Assembly (NCBI GenBank): GCA_026874595.1 | Contig: CM049321.1 | Location: forward strand, 17,367,979 to 17,431,978 | Direction: 5' to 3' | Length of the DNA stretch: 64,000 nucleotides | Source of the DNA: Sipunculus nudus | Lineage: Eukaryota > Annelida > Sipuncula > Golfingiida > Sipunculidae | Shown here: piece after piece, positions 48,929 to 62,903 of the stretch | Layout of the letters: each line of letters opens with the position of its first letter | How positions within the stretch are numbered: position 1 is the stretch's first letter | Translations under genes and position numbers: made by a program | The notes under the pieces: generated by a model | Database searches by the model: none | What the model was told of the DNA's origin: nothing | The model's input: only the letters and a program-made list of their open reading frames with translations

Positions 48929-48929
48929 C

Positions 48930-51770
48930 ACTTGTAATATCGTTAATTCTTCTTCGGAAGGTTTCAGACCTAAATTTGTTTAAACGCATTTTCCTTGCAT
49001 AAACAAATACAGCATTGCAAAAAAAATAAACAAATAATTGGGTGTATTTTTTAACATGTATATCATTTATTTGAACATGTATATCATATATTTCATATAT
49101 TTTATCCTAAGGAAGACGTCCATAATAAGAACAACATGGTTTGCCTCTTTATTTAATATTCCAAATAAAAACATGAAAGAGCATTCAATATTGTGTGTTT
49201 ACCCTGTCTACTTAAAAACTGATTTCGGCATTGCCTAAAGGTTTGGTTCACGGCCTTACATTCTTTACTTGTTACGATTCCAGGGTTCTTTTTGTTTGAG
49301 TTCGTCCGACTTTGGCTATGAATAGTTGTTTATTGGTCCTGATAAGAGCCCGGAGCGTTGTTAGCCACATACATTGGGCTGGCTTGGACAAAAAGGCGGC
49401 TTGCTTTAGTAGAAAGCCAAGGTTCATGGGTTTGACTCGGCATGGAAAATATCGGCTAAACTGACCTGAAAGCCTATTCATTTGACGATGTTTACAAATG
49501 ATCAATATTAAGAGTGACATATGACGTTAATTTTCCGATTAACTAGTTTGTGATTTAATATGGAGTATAATTTATCCTGGTGGTTTCATAAGCCGTCGCG
49601 ATCATACTTAACCAATCACACCGTTCCCTTTCAGCGACAAGAAACAGAAAAATAGCCAACCTGAACATTCGTTTCGAGCTTTTTTAATTGTAAAAGATTT
49701 ATCTTTTTGTATTATTTTTTCTAAAGCCAAACTGAGTTGCACAAAATCGGCTCATTTTGGCCTAATGAAATATCGGCGGAGCCTGCTAATAAACTTGGCT
49801 CAGCTTTATTTTAACTCGGCTGGCGGCAGGGCAAAATGGCGCCGGGCACTAGTTATGATTATAATGTGACACGACCCTCATGTCACAAATCTTTATATCC
49901 TAGGGCCCCATCTAATAATAAATAACTTTCGAACAAAAGTAAAACTGTTCCCGTTTGGTTCCTGTTCATTATATAAACAGAAGTAAATTAGATAATTTAC
50001 TTGTTTAGGATCATATCAATCCATATATCGGAAATCGCTTCAGCCTTATAAATGACGTTAACATGACAAACAACAATTATTTCTTTATACTTGGCTGACT
50101 TGTACCAGGTATTGGTAGGCGGGACCTTGGTCTTTATAAAGGTTTACTTAATTGAATTTTCTAGTAAGAATTTGTCGCAGCAATTTTCAGGTATCGCGAT
50201 CCAACTATAATCGAGGGTTTGGGCGTGGTTCAAGAAAGCGTTATTCCTCTTTAAATTTTGTCGACACCCCCCCCCCCCCCCCGGGCAACCAAACTATTGT
50301 CACAGATAGATACTGGCCTCGTCACTGACCTTGATGTACTTTCGTGTCGCATTTTCTTGCCTTTAACTACACTGAGAGGTATATTTCTCCCAGTTTCGCG
50401 GGCCACTCACTGGGGCTGCATATACCGCGTACACACCATAACCGGAATGTCACATGTCCAAATTATTGGTTTATCTCGTGTAAAAGAAATAAGAAATAAT
50501 TCATTTTAACTGAGACAAGTTTAAATTTTTGTTCATTTCTTTTTATAAAATTTTCCATATAAGCATTGGTTATACCCCAATGAAATGTAATGCAAGCCGT
50601 GAGGTTTGCAAGGCTTGTGTCACATGGCAGGCGAGCTGTTTAGGCGAGCCTGCTATGATCGATTGACACAAGCCGAGCAAATATCATGGCTTGCTTTACA
50701 ATTCGTTGGGCTCTGACTGATTTGTCCCACATGCCCCGCCTCCTTGATCGAATGTCACGCGCGTCATTTTTTTTTTTTTTTTTTGGCTTCGCACCAGTTT
50801 TATGCCATATTTGGAAAGTCGCCATGCAACTTCACTTACATGGTCACTTTCCATGACCCTGTGATGCAAACAGATTTAAACGTACAGTTGGAAATAAGAA
50901 AAAATCGCCGCATGTAGGACAAAGAAAGGATCGGTTGATTGTGATTAAACACAATTTCTTGAGATGATTCAAATGATCCTCCAAATATGTGTATAGAAAT
51001 GCATCAGTAGATGTGTTGACATGATAAATGTTTAGCAGCAGCACTTAAAAGAAAAAAAGGGTCTTGATACACTGACCAGAGTTTTAAATTAAACTTCAGA
51101 TGACGATGGCTTATCTTATACATTACGCCCATCGTATGTCTTCTTACTTCTGACCTCATTAAATATATACGAATGTTGCCGAGAATATACTTCAGGTGGG
51201 AGTTAATAAAAATATATATACAATATATGTGCAATCTATGTTATTACTGTACATACCAATAAAACCTAAATAATGCCGTTTAAAGAAAAATAATTTAAAA
51301 TGCCTTTGTTCATCAACAAACTTTTAGTGAACATGGGCCATGCACCAATATTTACAAACAGGTAAACTCTGTATCCAAAGGTTTTTTATGTACATATGTG
51401 CGGAAGTTTATGGGAACTGTTTGAAAAACGACTTTTGCATAAGCCTCCTTCGACTGACTTTCTGCCAAATGTCCCTTGTTTATATGTCGGGAAAATCCCG
51501 GCATGTCCCTCACACGTTAATTCCATGTTTATATAAACTAAATAGACAGCGCAAAAGAGGTAGTAGCTGAATTATTGAATATAAGAGTTCATTTGATAAT
51601 TCATAGTTAATTGATATCGCCATTCTTTAGTTTCTTTAGTATCTACACATACCACTTTAAAATAGGCCCCTTTAACATATAAACAGTTCGTCAATCATTA
51701 GTCATTTAAAATTTGAAATCAGTATAGGCGTCTTTAACATATCAACACTTGGTCATTTACATTTTTTTTG
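48930..51770. other. Host non-coding DNA
   Basis: No gene. Contains a poly(C) run at about 50268-50282 and a poly(T) run at about 50767-50784. Confidence 0.5.
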
Positions 51771-51773
51771 TAA

Positions 51774-52160
51774 AGGTAACCGCCTCCATTTGTTTAAATG
51801 TTAACATAACTAAGTATATGTACATCTGCAGAATTACATTCCGGTTTCGGTCTTCGTGAGAGGGCAGTGACTATTATCACACCCTCTCACTTCATAACCT
51901 TGCGTCAAGCAGGCCCGGTGACTACTGCTCCTTCGGGTCCTGGGTGCGTATTGTTCCCATTGCTGGGTCATATCACCGAGGAACCAAGGAAAGGTGCACT
52001 CATTTGTGAGTGAAACCAGGCCGTTGGGCACGGCCTTTCCATTAAGCCTGCAAAGCGCTCACCTGACCGTGACAAATCTCACCGCCACGGCTTAGATTCA
52101 AACTCACGATCTCCCGGCTTGTGTTATACCCCTGAGCCAAGGAAGCCGGTCAGCACTTCT
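51774..52160. mobile_element. SINE copy B, tRNA-derived
   Basis: Starts GGTAACCGCCTCCATTTG and shares the GGTTTCGG...GCGGGTCCTGG-type body and AAGGCGCACT-TTTGTGAGTGAA landmark with copies A and C. The right end, read leftward, is a tRNA-like head (CCGGGAGATCGTGAGTTTGAATC). It is the least interrupted copy. Confidence 0.65.
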
Positions 52161-52263
52161 TCGATCTTTAGTTTACAAACATCAGCTATTGGAATGGGTC
52201 CCTTTAACATATAAACAATTCGTAAATCTTTAGTTAACGGGAGAGCAACAAAAAAGAGTTGAC

Positions 52264-52292
52264 ATTAATATATGTATATATATATATATATA

Positions 52293-52339
<47 letters not shown>

Positions 52340-52481
52340 TCGAGCCCACTTTGTGTCATGTCGGTTAATAGAAAATCCCGTTTATTGTCACATAAATCTG
52401 AAAATCCCAAACCATTTCCTATATAAACAATGGTAAATCTGACCGTTTAATATCATGGAATATTGTCATAATCCCGTTTAT

Positions 52482-52545
<64 letters not shown>
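52264..52545. repeat. Two (TA)n tracts
   Basis: TA repeats at about 52264-52336 and 52483-52544, separated by ~145 bp of non-repetitive DNA. Confidence 0.9.
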
Positions 52546-52547
<2 letters not shown>

Positions 52548-53589
52548 AAGTATTTACCAATTTTCCATCCACGTTCGAAAAAGAAAACGAAAACATAAGA
52601 TAAATTATACAAAATCTCACGTTAACAGGCATTAAAAGCAAGGCAGGACCAACTGAAAGGTGATGGAGTTGAAAGAAAATAAATATGATTACAAGATAGT
52701 CAATATTTAAGCCGGAAAAAAAACATATCTGTTTGGTGTCGAAGGGTTTTCCAGTCGTTCTTGACATATGGGCAGTTCTAAGGGCTGAAGGTCTGACAGA
52801 GCAATTTCCTTGCCGCGGCAGGTCTTGATGAACTGTCAGTTTAAGAGCAGCCACAGAAACTTTCATGCAATCTTGCCACCTTGGTTCCGATGGTATTAGC
52901 AGAGGGCACTCGAAGAATGCGTGCATTGGTTCCACTGTTATCATTTTAAGCATTTAACGTTAAACCCCCATCAAATGTACATAGTAGGGTTTATTTGACC
53001 GTCACAATGCGCAAAAGTCATATTTTTATTAATATTAATTTATTTTTTTATGATATTGATGTTTTAATAAAAGAATTCCATGTTTCTTTTTTTTAATTTT
53101 GATGTTTAATAAAGGAATTTCATTTTGAAACGTAGACACAACACACACACAACCAAAAAAAATCTGCGTTTTACACAAACTTTTATGGACTTCGGCTGGT
53201 TTTCCTTCAAATCTCACAACATGGATGGATTTTAATTATGCCGTCATAAATTTTTGTCTTCCATATTTATTAGAACATTTAAAACAAGTGCAGTCCTTCG
53301 CCATATTTATATAGAAGTTTAATCAATGACCTTTTAAGCTGTCTTGTACACATTTAAACGAACATAAGGATCGACAATAATGCAAAACAAACATGAGTGT
53401 AAAAAACATGTTACTTTAAATGCATAAATTGATATCATACTATAAATTATGCAGTTATTATTTGAATTAAAGATTAGACCTTACCCACGACCATTCTTCT
53501 GATGTGCTAGGGTTCAATGAATCAGCATCGTAGGTTTTTTAAAGGGAGATCAATTACTCGAACAATAACCAAAAAGAATAGGTAGGTTC

Positions 53590-53925
53590 TGTGCGTATGA
53601 TCGAAGCACTATCTACATGTGTGGAATTGAATTTCGGTTTAGGACTGCGTGACTTGGGGTTTCGCATGCACATGCTGCCGTAAAACAGGCTCGGTGCACC
53701 GCACCTGCGGGTCCTGTGTGTGTTATCATCCCCACTGCTGGTTCATAACACTAAGGAAGCCCCGAAAGGCGCACTCGTTTGTGAATCGAGCACGTCCCTG
53801 ACTCACAGCCTTCATATTACGATTGCAAAGATCTCATCCTCCGCCATAGCTGGGAATCGAACTCACGACCCCCAGGCTTGGAGCCTTGTGCTCTCTCCCT
53901 TAACGACAGGATCCGGTGTCCCATG
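53590..53925. mobile_element. SINE copy C, tRNA-derived
   Basis: Shares ATTTCGGTTTAGGACTGCGTGAC, GCGGGTCCTG and CCCCGAAAGGCGCACT landmarks with copies A and B. The leftward tRNA-like head includes GTCGTGAGTTCGATTCCC (B box) near 53854-53871. Confidence 0.65.
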
Positions 53926-54433
53926 CTTAAAATCATTTGGAAAATAACAACCCCTTTTATCTTTATTACAGAAACGAACCATCAGTGCCCGGCGTCGTCG
54001 ACAGGTTTCGTTAGTTTGGCTAAACAAAGGTCTGTCATGCCTTGACGGCATTCATAGAAATTAAACAGCAATTGTTGACAAACGTTTTGCGCAAACCCAG
54101 TGTGCGTGACCACTAACGCAGATTACAGTAAACTGACAAATGAAGATTAGCAACATCCATTTGTTTGCTATTTTACAAAATAAATTACAAAACCAAGCTT
54201 CAGATTATTTTAGTGTTTTGTGTTCCCTATTTTATTCCTGTCGTTTTTTTAATAGCTACCATACTTGATGAATAGTAATAACTATCTGACCATATATAGA
54301 AACGTAATTCAACATTTCTTTGTGGTTAGGTCTATTATATTAACATAATACCAAAGATTTGCCTGGATAATACGAAGGGGTATTGAGCCTCGTAATTCAT
54401 TAAATTTCTTTAAACATCATATACAAAGGCTGA

Positions 54434-55354
54434 TGACGTCACGGAACCTTAAGCTGCGCTGATTGTAACTTATCTTCTCTCAAGGTACGACTACTAGGAC
54501 AGTCATGATAGTCTCGGAACTAGCACGTGCACATATTGAATATCAGTTAGGAAAATTAACTATGTCGCTTAATTTAAAGTTTATACCAACTAGATTCAAG
54601 ATATAGTATTTTTTAAAGGAACAATTAGGACCCAGAAAGCTCAAAGAGCACAGTTTTATTTTCTGCCGCGTTTTTTTTAATATGTTGCGGTGTAAATTAC
54701 CGTAGATTTTCTATTTACCAGTACGGCTCACGATAAGTTGTGATGACAGGACAGGACAGACTGGACGTAAAAAAACACTATTCGTAAAACAACTGTGGAG
54801 ATTTTATTGCAGTGTGAAGTTTTTAATCATGTATTTTAAGTAGTTAATGGCACACAGCTAATCAAACTATCGCCTTCCTTTGTGTATATTTAACCCTACA
54901 AACGTGCAAATAAACGTCCCTGTTATTAATTTAAGAGTGATAGACACCGTTATAATCACGAGAAGCGAAATAGAGCAGCGAAAAAAGGTGATTGATTTAA
55001 ACGAAAGGACGTTAACCCCATGTTTATAAATTAATCTCATTTGATATGATGAGAAAAACCATACGGCACGTACCGGCATAACTACCACGTTATAGCATTT
55101 TAAAAGTTTATATGGAAAAGCATTACCCTAAGGTTTGCTGACCTTTTATCGTCCAAGTTAGCTGATAGGCAGGTCGACAACACGTGAACAGATACAAGAC
55201 ATCCATTTCTTTTCTCAGGAGTATTATCATAAGATCCTTTATGGTATTCAATTTGTGCTTGCGCTAGTTCCGAGACGCTGATGGCTGTCCCTAGTAGCCG
55301 TACCTGGAGAGGAGATTAGTCCCAATAAGCATAGCTTAAGGTTCCGTGACGTCA
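54434..55354. mobile_element. Non-autonomous inverted-repeat element
   Basis: The ends are imperfect inverted repeats of ~100 bp: TGACGTCACGGAACCTTAAGC at 54434 and its inverse ending 55354, followed inward by matching GGTACG-CTACTAGG and TCTCGGAACTAGC blocks. The interior (~720 bp) codes for nothing recognisable. No clear target duplication was seen. Confidence 0.6.
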
Positions 55355-55744
55355 ACAGTGCAACTCATCACGCCGAATAATTGTTTGTATTGCCGTCACG
55401 TGGCTATCTTAATGGTCAATTATTACGCCTTGAAGACTTTCTCGGGTTGTTCTTATGGATATCAAGATGTGAAGGCCGGTCAGGAGATGAAAATGGTATT
55501 CGAGCCAAAGGAAATTTACTCCTTTCATTTTCTACGGGAGTTCTTTTATAGAACGCGTGAAAGCTTTATAGATCTTCTTTCCTTGTGAAATAGTGACTAA
55601 CATTCCCTTTACAAAACTCAAACAATACTATATTTGTACTCATCCTCCAACGTAAGTTGCTTTACGTGTCTATGGACCAGGACAGAAAGGAATCTGAAAA
55701 TTCCCTTCCTGGCACCGACCTCGAAAGATCACCTAACTCGAACC

Positions 55745-57850
55745 TAAACTGACACATCACCTTACTTGCACCTGCTTAAACGTCATCACTATACTGGCAC
55801 CTACATCGACACATCGCAATACTGGCATCTACAGTAACACGTCACCTTACTGGCATTTGCATCGACACATCACAATACTGGCATCTACAGTGACACATCA
55901 CCTTACTGGACTTCGCCGACACATCACCTAACTGGCATCTAAGTAAACATCACAATACTGGCATTTGCATCGACACATCGCCATACTGGCCTCTCCAGTG
56001 ACACATCACCTTACTGGACTTCGCCGACACATCACCTAACTGGCATCTAAGTAAACATCATCACAATACTGGCACTTGCATCGACACATCGCCATACTGG
56101 CCTCTACAGTGACACATCACCTTACTGGATTAACACCAACACATCACCTTACTGGCACCTGCTTAAACATCATCACTATATTGGCACCTATATCGACACA
56201 TCACAATACTGGCATCTACAGTGACGCATCACCTTACTGGACTTCGCCGACACATCACCTAACTGGCATCTAAGTAAACACCATCACAATACTGGCACTT
56301 GCATCGACACATCGCCATACTGGCCTCTACAGTGACACATCACCTTACTGGACTTCGCCGACACATCACCTAACTGGCATCTAAGTAAACATCATCACAA
56401 TACTGGCACTTGCATCGACACATCGCGATACTGGCCTCTACAGTGACATATCACCTTACTGGACTTCGCCGACACATCGCCTTACTGGCATCTAAGTAAA
56501 CATCATCACAATACTGGCACTTGCATCGACACATCGCCATACTGGCCTCTACAGTGACACATCACCTAACTGGACTTCGCCGACGCATCACCTAACTCGC
56601 ATCTAAGTAAACTTCATCACAATACTGGCACTTGCATCGACACATTACAATCCTGGCATCTACTGTGACACGTCACCTTACAGGACTTACACCGACACAT
56701 CACCTAACTGGCATCGACGTAAATATCATCACAAGACTGGTACTTGCATCGACACATTACAATCCTGGCATCTACAGTGACACATCACCTTACAGGACTT
56801 ACACCGACACATCACCTAACTGGCATCGACGTAAATATCATCACACGACTGGTACTTGCATCGACACATCGCCATACTGGCCTCTACAGTGACACATCAC
56901 CTTACAGGATTAACACCGACACATCATCTAACTGGCATCTACGTAAATATCATCACAAGACTGGCACTTGCATCGACACATCGCCATACTGGCCTCTACA
57001 GTGACACATCACCTTACAGGACTAACACCGACACATCACCTAACTGGCATCTACGTAAATATCATCACAAGACTGGCACTTGCATCGACACATCGCCATA
57101 CTGGCATCTACAATAACACCTCACCTTACTGGCACTTGCATCGAAACATCACAATAGTGGCTTCAACAGTAACACGTCACCTGACTGGACTTCGCCGACA
57201 CATCACCTAACTGGCATCTAAGTAAACATCATCACAATACTGGCACTTGCATCGACGCATCACAATCCTAACCTTTACAGTGACACATCACCTTCCTGGA
57301 TAACACCGACACATCACCTAACTGGCATCTACATAAATATCATCACAATACTGGCACTTGCATCGACACATCGCCATACTGGCCTCTACAGTGACACATC
57401 ACCTTACTGGCACTTGAATCGAAACATCACAATAGTGGCATCAACAGTAACACGTCACCTGACTGGACTTCGCCGACACATCACCTAACTGGCATCTAAG
57501 TAAACATCATCACAATACTTGCACTTGCATCGACACATCGCCATACTGGCCTCTACAGTGACACATCACCTTACTGGATTAACACCAACACATCACCTTA
57601 CTGGCACCTGCTTAAACCTCATCACTATATTGGCACCTATATCGACACATCACTTTACTGGCATCTAAGTAAACAACATCACAATACTGGCACTTGCATC
57701 GACACATCACAATCCTGGCATCTACAGTGACACATCACCTTACTGGACTTACACCGACACATCACAATAGTGGCTTAGACAGTAACACGTCACCATACTA
57801 GCACCTACACTGACAAATCCATTTATTGGCACCTAGCCTGGCACCTTTAC
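55745..57850. repeat. Minisatellite, ~112-bp unit
   Basis: About 19 units built from short phrases such as CTGGCATCTA, CATCGACACATC and ACAGTGACACATCACC. Periodicity is clearest at 56632, 56744, 56856 and 56968 (112 bp). Open frames of ~86 codons repeat with the unit and are not genes. Confidence 0.9.
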
Positions 57851-58249
57851 TTACTAACACCTAGTGACTCCTACACCTACTCATATCCTCCATGAAATGT
57901 TAATGATATTTTATAAACTATCCAGACTACTAATTCTGTAGAATTCAATAGATGATGTGATACAGATTATTTATTTGACAATCACTACAAGCGACTGACA
58001 TAAGATGAATGTGTAAGTGGATAGTTTCCGGCAAGATTTTCGTAACATATACACACGTAATTCCTCCTGGTGGGTACCCTTTGTTATTACACCTCACACC
58101 TCATATCTCTCGATTACAGACACATCTCCCTACTGCAATACGTCGTTTTTTGACACCATCCCTTAATGGTCAGTGATTTTATATCTTACAGCCTCATTAT
58201 TGACACGTCTCTGTTACATAAACATTTCTTTACAGGGACCTCCTTGTGA

Positions 58250-59572
58250 CTGACACCTCTATGTTACTGACACCTCGATTTCCGGCACTTCTCTACTATG
58301 GATATCTCTCCTTAGGACACCTCACTAATCTAGATACCTCTTCCTATGGGCACCTCCCTCTTACAGATACCTCTCCTTATTGGCACCTCACTAATACAGA
58401 TATCTCTCCTCATGGGCACCTCTCTATTACAGATACCTCTCCTTATGGTTAGCTCACTAATCCAGATACCTCTTCTTATGGGAACCTCCCTCTTACAGAT
58501 ACCTCTCCTTATGGGCACCTCACTAATACAGATACCTCTTCTTATGGGCACTTCTCTACTACAGATACCTCTTCTTATGGGCACCTCCCTCTTACAGAAA
58601 CCTCTCCTTATGGGTAGCTCACTAATCCAGATACCTCTTCTTATGGGCACCTCCCTCTTACAGATACCTCTCCTTATGGCCACCTCACTAATCCAAATAC
58701 CTCTTCTTATGGGCACCTCCCTATTACAGATACCTCTCCTTATGGCCACCTCACTAATACAGATACCTCCTCTCTTGGGCACCTCTCTACTACAGATACA
58801 TCTTCTTATTGGCACCTCCCTATTACAGATACCTCTCCTTATGGGTAGCTCACTAATCCAGATACCTCGTCTTATGGGCACCTCCCTCTTACAGATACCT
58901 CTACTTATGGGCACCTCACTGATACAGATACCTCTTCTTATGGGCACCTCACTACTACAGATACCACTTCGTATAGTCACCTCTGTACTACAGATACCTC
59001 TCCTTAAGGACACCTTTTTATTACAGATATCTCTCCTACTGGGCACCTCCCTATTACAGATACCTCTCCTTAAGGACACCTTTTTATTACAGATATCTCT
59101 CCTACTGGGCACCTCCCTATTACGGATACCTCTTCTTATGGGCACCTCTCTACTACAGATACCTCTTCTTATGGCACCTCTCTAATCGGATACCTCTTCT
59201 TATAGTCACCTCTCTACTACAGATACCTCTCCTTATGGGCACCTCACTACTACAGATACATCTCCTTATGGACACCTTTCTATTACAGATATCTCTCCTA
59301 CTGGGCACCTCCCTATTACGGATACCTCTCCTTATGGGCACCTCACTAATACAGATACCTCTTCTTATGGGCACCTCTCTACTACAGATACCTCTTCTTA
59401 TGGGCACCTCTCTAATACAGATACCTCTTCTTATGGGCACCTCTCTACTACAGATACTTCTTCTTATGGGCACCTCACTATTACACATACCTCTCCTTAT
59501 GGGCAGCTCTCTATCACAGATACGTCTCCTTATGGACACCTCTCTATTACATATTCCTGTCTTTATGGGTAA
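58250..59572. repeat. Minisatellite, 33-bp unit
   Basis: About 40 units of a GGGCACCTC-CTA-TACAGATACCTCT-CTTAT type. Because 33 is divisible by 3, frames stay open on both strands for ~270 codons (11-residue repeats). This is a repeat artefact. Confidence 0.93.
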
Positions 59573-59574
59573 CT

Positions 59575-59710
59575 CTGTTAGGTGCCTGGACAGGCGAGGG
59601 ATAAAATGCTCGGCATTCTCCGCTAGCGACCCGGGTTCGATCCCCGTCGAGGCTACGAGAGTGGAATATAGGAGCCCGTCCAAATCCGGTGGGTTTCTCG
59701 GGTAATACTA
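59575..59710 (+). mobile_element. tRNA-like SINE head of a second family
   Basis: GCTAGCGACCCGGGTTCGATCCCCG (B-box region) preceded by a CCTGGACAGGCGAGGG stretch and followed by GGTTTCTCGGGTAATAC, at the right edge of the 33-bp minisatellite. It reads like a tRNA-derived SINE rather than a functional tRNA gene. Confidence 0.5.
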
Positions 59711-60454
59711 TTTTCCCATCTCTGGACACGACACTACCGAACGCCATCGCCTTACCCATTAGAGTGCCTAGATTATTTATAATAACTTTTTGTATAATCC
59801 ATGTAACATAGATAAGTTATTATAAGCCAATAGGGTGCAGTGACTTTGGTATTATATAAACACAGCTGTCCCAGCTGACTAACTCAGTAAAGCGGATGAC
59901 CTAGTGGTAGGAACTCTAAGACAGACAGCGCAATAGATGGTCGGAAAACATAGATCAAGTAAACATCGGTGGACATAAGTGACCCTTAACAAAAGTAAAC
60001 AGGTATTTGTTATAATATGTGTATTATTGATATGTGTATTGTCTCATGCTATAGGTTAATTTTGGATTAACAAAAACGTTTCCAAGCAACCATCCAGGCA
60101 TACGGACTTACTATATTTAATTCATCAGTTTTGGTTATATGAATTAGCAAACAGGGTATACCTGTGTCTGTTTACCAAAGCGAGACTGCTGAACAAGAGG
60201 TCCGACCTTGCGCATGCGCCACAACTCCAAAAGAAGAATATGAAATATGAAAGAAGTAACACAGAGTAACCGACGCTTAGAAGCTTGAAAAAAAATATTG
60301 ATTTGTGAAGTTGCATGGTAGCTTGTGCGCTGTGTTTATGGTTTGCGCCACTTATCGCGCCCGATGCAGGTTTCTGTCAACTTGTTCAGGGGAGTAAGCA
60401 CATAGTTTCAGAAAGAAACATTGGCAGGTACCATTATATTTTTAGAAAAAAAAA

Positions 60455-60570
60455 TGTACTCCTTGTATATCGATATTTGAAAGGTTCCCTTTAATTATCA
60501 TTTGGTTAAAAAAAACTGTACTCCTTGTATATTGATATTTGAAAGGTTCCCTTTAATTATCATTTGGTTA
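60455..60570. repeat. 62-bp tandem duplication
   Basis: TGTACTCCTTGTATAT-GATATTTGAAAGG...CATTTGGTTA occurs twice in a row (from 60455 and 60517) with few differences. Confidence 0.85.
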
Positions 60571-60574
60571 CGTT

Positions 60575-62835
60575 TTAGATTTATTTCTCATGATAACTCC
60601 ATTAGACTTCCACTTTGCTTTCAAAGTAATTAGTTTTGAACAAACTTTGAGTTACCTGGATATTCGCTTGTCTGAATAATAAATAATAATTAAATTACGT
60701 TTGTGGTCTCGCAGCCATGCTGGTTTTTTTCCCCTGACCACTGCGCAGGTAGGCATAATTAAGCCCGACCCTCCCATTAAACTCCGTTCAGCCATTGTAT
60801 GCTTTGATGGAACAACAATAGTTGTTGCGATATTCGTTGTCAAATGTTTTGCGCAAAACCGGAATGCGTGACGACTAATGCAGATTACAGTTAACTGATT
60901 GATTAAAGGCCTACTTCCATGAAATAAATAAAATGAAATACTACTGTAGGTTTATTCATTAACATGGATATGTATAAAATATGGTATAATAAAATCCAGC
61001 TTTGCGCACCTAACCCTTAATATTTAAATCAAAAGACCCGTAATCCACCCCGCTGAGGGGCCCCAAGCCAAACAGTAGCGTCCTGGCCAAGGCGTTTGTG
61101 ACGTCACAACCAGAACACAACGGGCGATTCTGTTGTGGCATCAGTTGAGTTTAACACAATCTGGGGAAAATAAGTCAGAGTATTATGTGGTCGGGTTGAG
61201 AAGTAACATCAAGGGTGATGGTTTACATATTTTTATCAGTGTATAAGCCACATGTTCGTGCCTAATGGATAGGATTTTTTCTTTACAGAACAGGCCGGAC
61301 TTGACCCGGCCGGACATGATCTGGGAAGGGGACTCTCAAGGTTTGGCCACTGACAGGAGCGAGCGGACGGGCTTCTTCTGACTTTTGGCCATGTTCCTTG
61401 CCACTGTTGACTCTATATTCCTTACGTGCATAGGCTGTTAACTAGGAAATGATGCTGCTTTTCATCTTTCTGACTCCCGTATCTCTTAGTCTTTGACTCT
61501 GCTCCCGATATCCCCCCCCCCCCCCTCGGCCTTGACAAGTTGAGAGCTGGCACCACGCAGTCTACACTGTCGCCGTATCGGGATTTCAAGCGTCTTGTTA
61601 TGCGACAACAAACATATAGTTGTTTTTTGCTCGTGTAAGTTTAATAATATCAAACCGATCAATCAATCAAATTATTATTAAATGTGTTTGAACGATGCTC
61701 GTAAATAAAAGAAACTTTATTTTTGATTTTGTCACTTCTTTTTACAAGTTTCAAGACGCATTCAAGATAGCTCAGTGCATGGTGCCTTAGGCTTATTAAA
61801 GGCATAAAAATTAAAAGAAATAATTAATATGATTCTAAAATAATAAAATCACGTTAAAGATCGTTTGTTCTTATTGTTTGACAATCATAAAAATACTTCA
61901 TTCATTTTAATATTTCATATTGTTTGAAATATCAGATAATTTAAAATTTAAAAAAAATACACCATTTCAGCATATTTTAGTGAAATGCCCAAAATAATAT
62001 AAAAATAGGCTTCCTGACATTAAACGTTTTTGTCGTATATGGGTTTGGGATGTTTTCACTCTGAACTTTTTTTTAGTTTTCTTTTGAGTTTCTGCATGAT
62101 AAAATGTTATATTCTGTTTTAAAATGGGTATTTGTTGTGTAAAATGTAATAAGCAATGTTTTATCCATTTGTTTCATAAAACAGATATAAAGATATATAC
62201 AGATAGACATTCGAGTATGTATATAACAAAATATCAAATGTATTTGTATATTTTTTATTACAATATTTTATGTACAAATAATTTGTTATTTGTAAAAATA
62301 TGCTATATATATTGTGTGCATTTGTTGTTTAAATTCACTATAATGACATGTATGGGTGCCATTCAGAAAATACTAGTATTCAGGCTCTTGAAAAAAATGC
62401 AATGTGATTAAACTAGTTTGTGGCTAGTAAATGTGTTTTAGAGCAGCCATGTTCTACACTGCAGATTGTGAAGAAGTTTTTATGTTGTTTAGGGTCTTCA
62501 GATCAGATCAATGTGATTTGAAGGACATCATTAAAGACAAGAAGGCTGTTGTCCCATAACACGTACAGCTGCAGCATTGTCCCATCTAATCAAAGTAGTT
62601 GCTGTCAAAGCCTGCATTAGTGTTTTAGCACTCAAAATATTAAAGATAATAACAAATTACTCAGTCAGTCATAAAAAGAACTCCAAATCTGTTTCAGCAG
62701 TCTCTCTCCTTCCTTGTTGTAATGATAAGCTGTATTGCACAAACAGATGTTACACTTGCATATCAGATGCATGATACATTGGCATAAGTACCCATTCATT
62801 TAATCAAATATACCTGTACAGATGCTTAACAAACT
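60575..62835. other. Host non-coding DNA
   Basis: No gene. The stretch 60840-60900 (TTTTGCGCAAAACC...GCAGATTACAGTTAACTGA) matches 54072-54142, a dispersed repeat. A poly(C) run lies near 61511-61525. Confidence 0.5.
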
Positions 62836-62838
62836 TAC

Positions 62839-62901
<63 letters not shown>
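62839..62901. repeat. (TA)n microsatellite
   Basis: About 62 bp of TA repeats. A poly(G) run follows at 62943-62953. Confidence 0.93.

Positions 62902-62903
<2 letters not shown>

Noticed and set aside
58330-59705. 270-280-aa ORFs on both strands
   Set aside because: 11-residue repeats produced by the 33-bp minisatellite, open on both strands.
59575-59710. Functional tRNA gene
   Set aside because: The B box is good but a full cloverleaf could not be folded; position beside repeats fits a SINE head.
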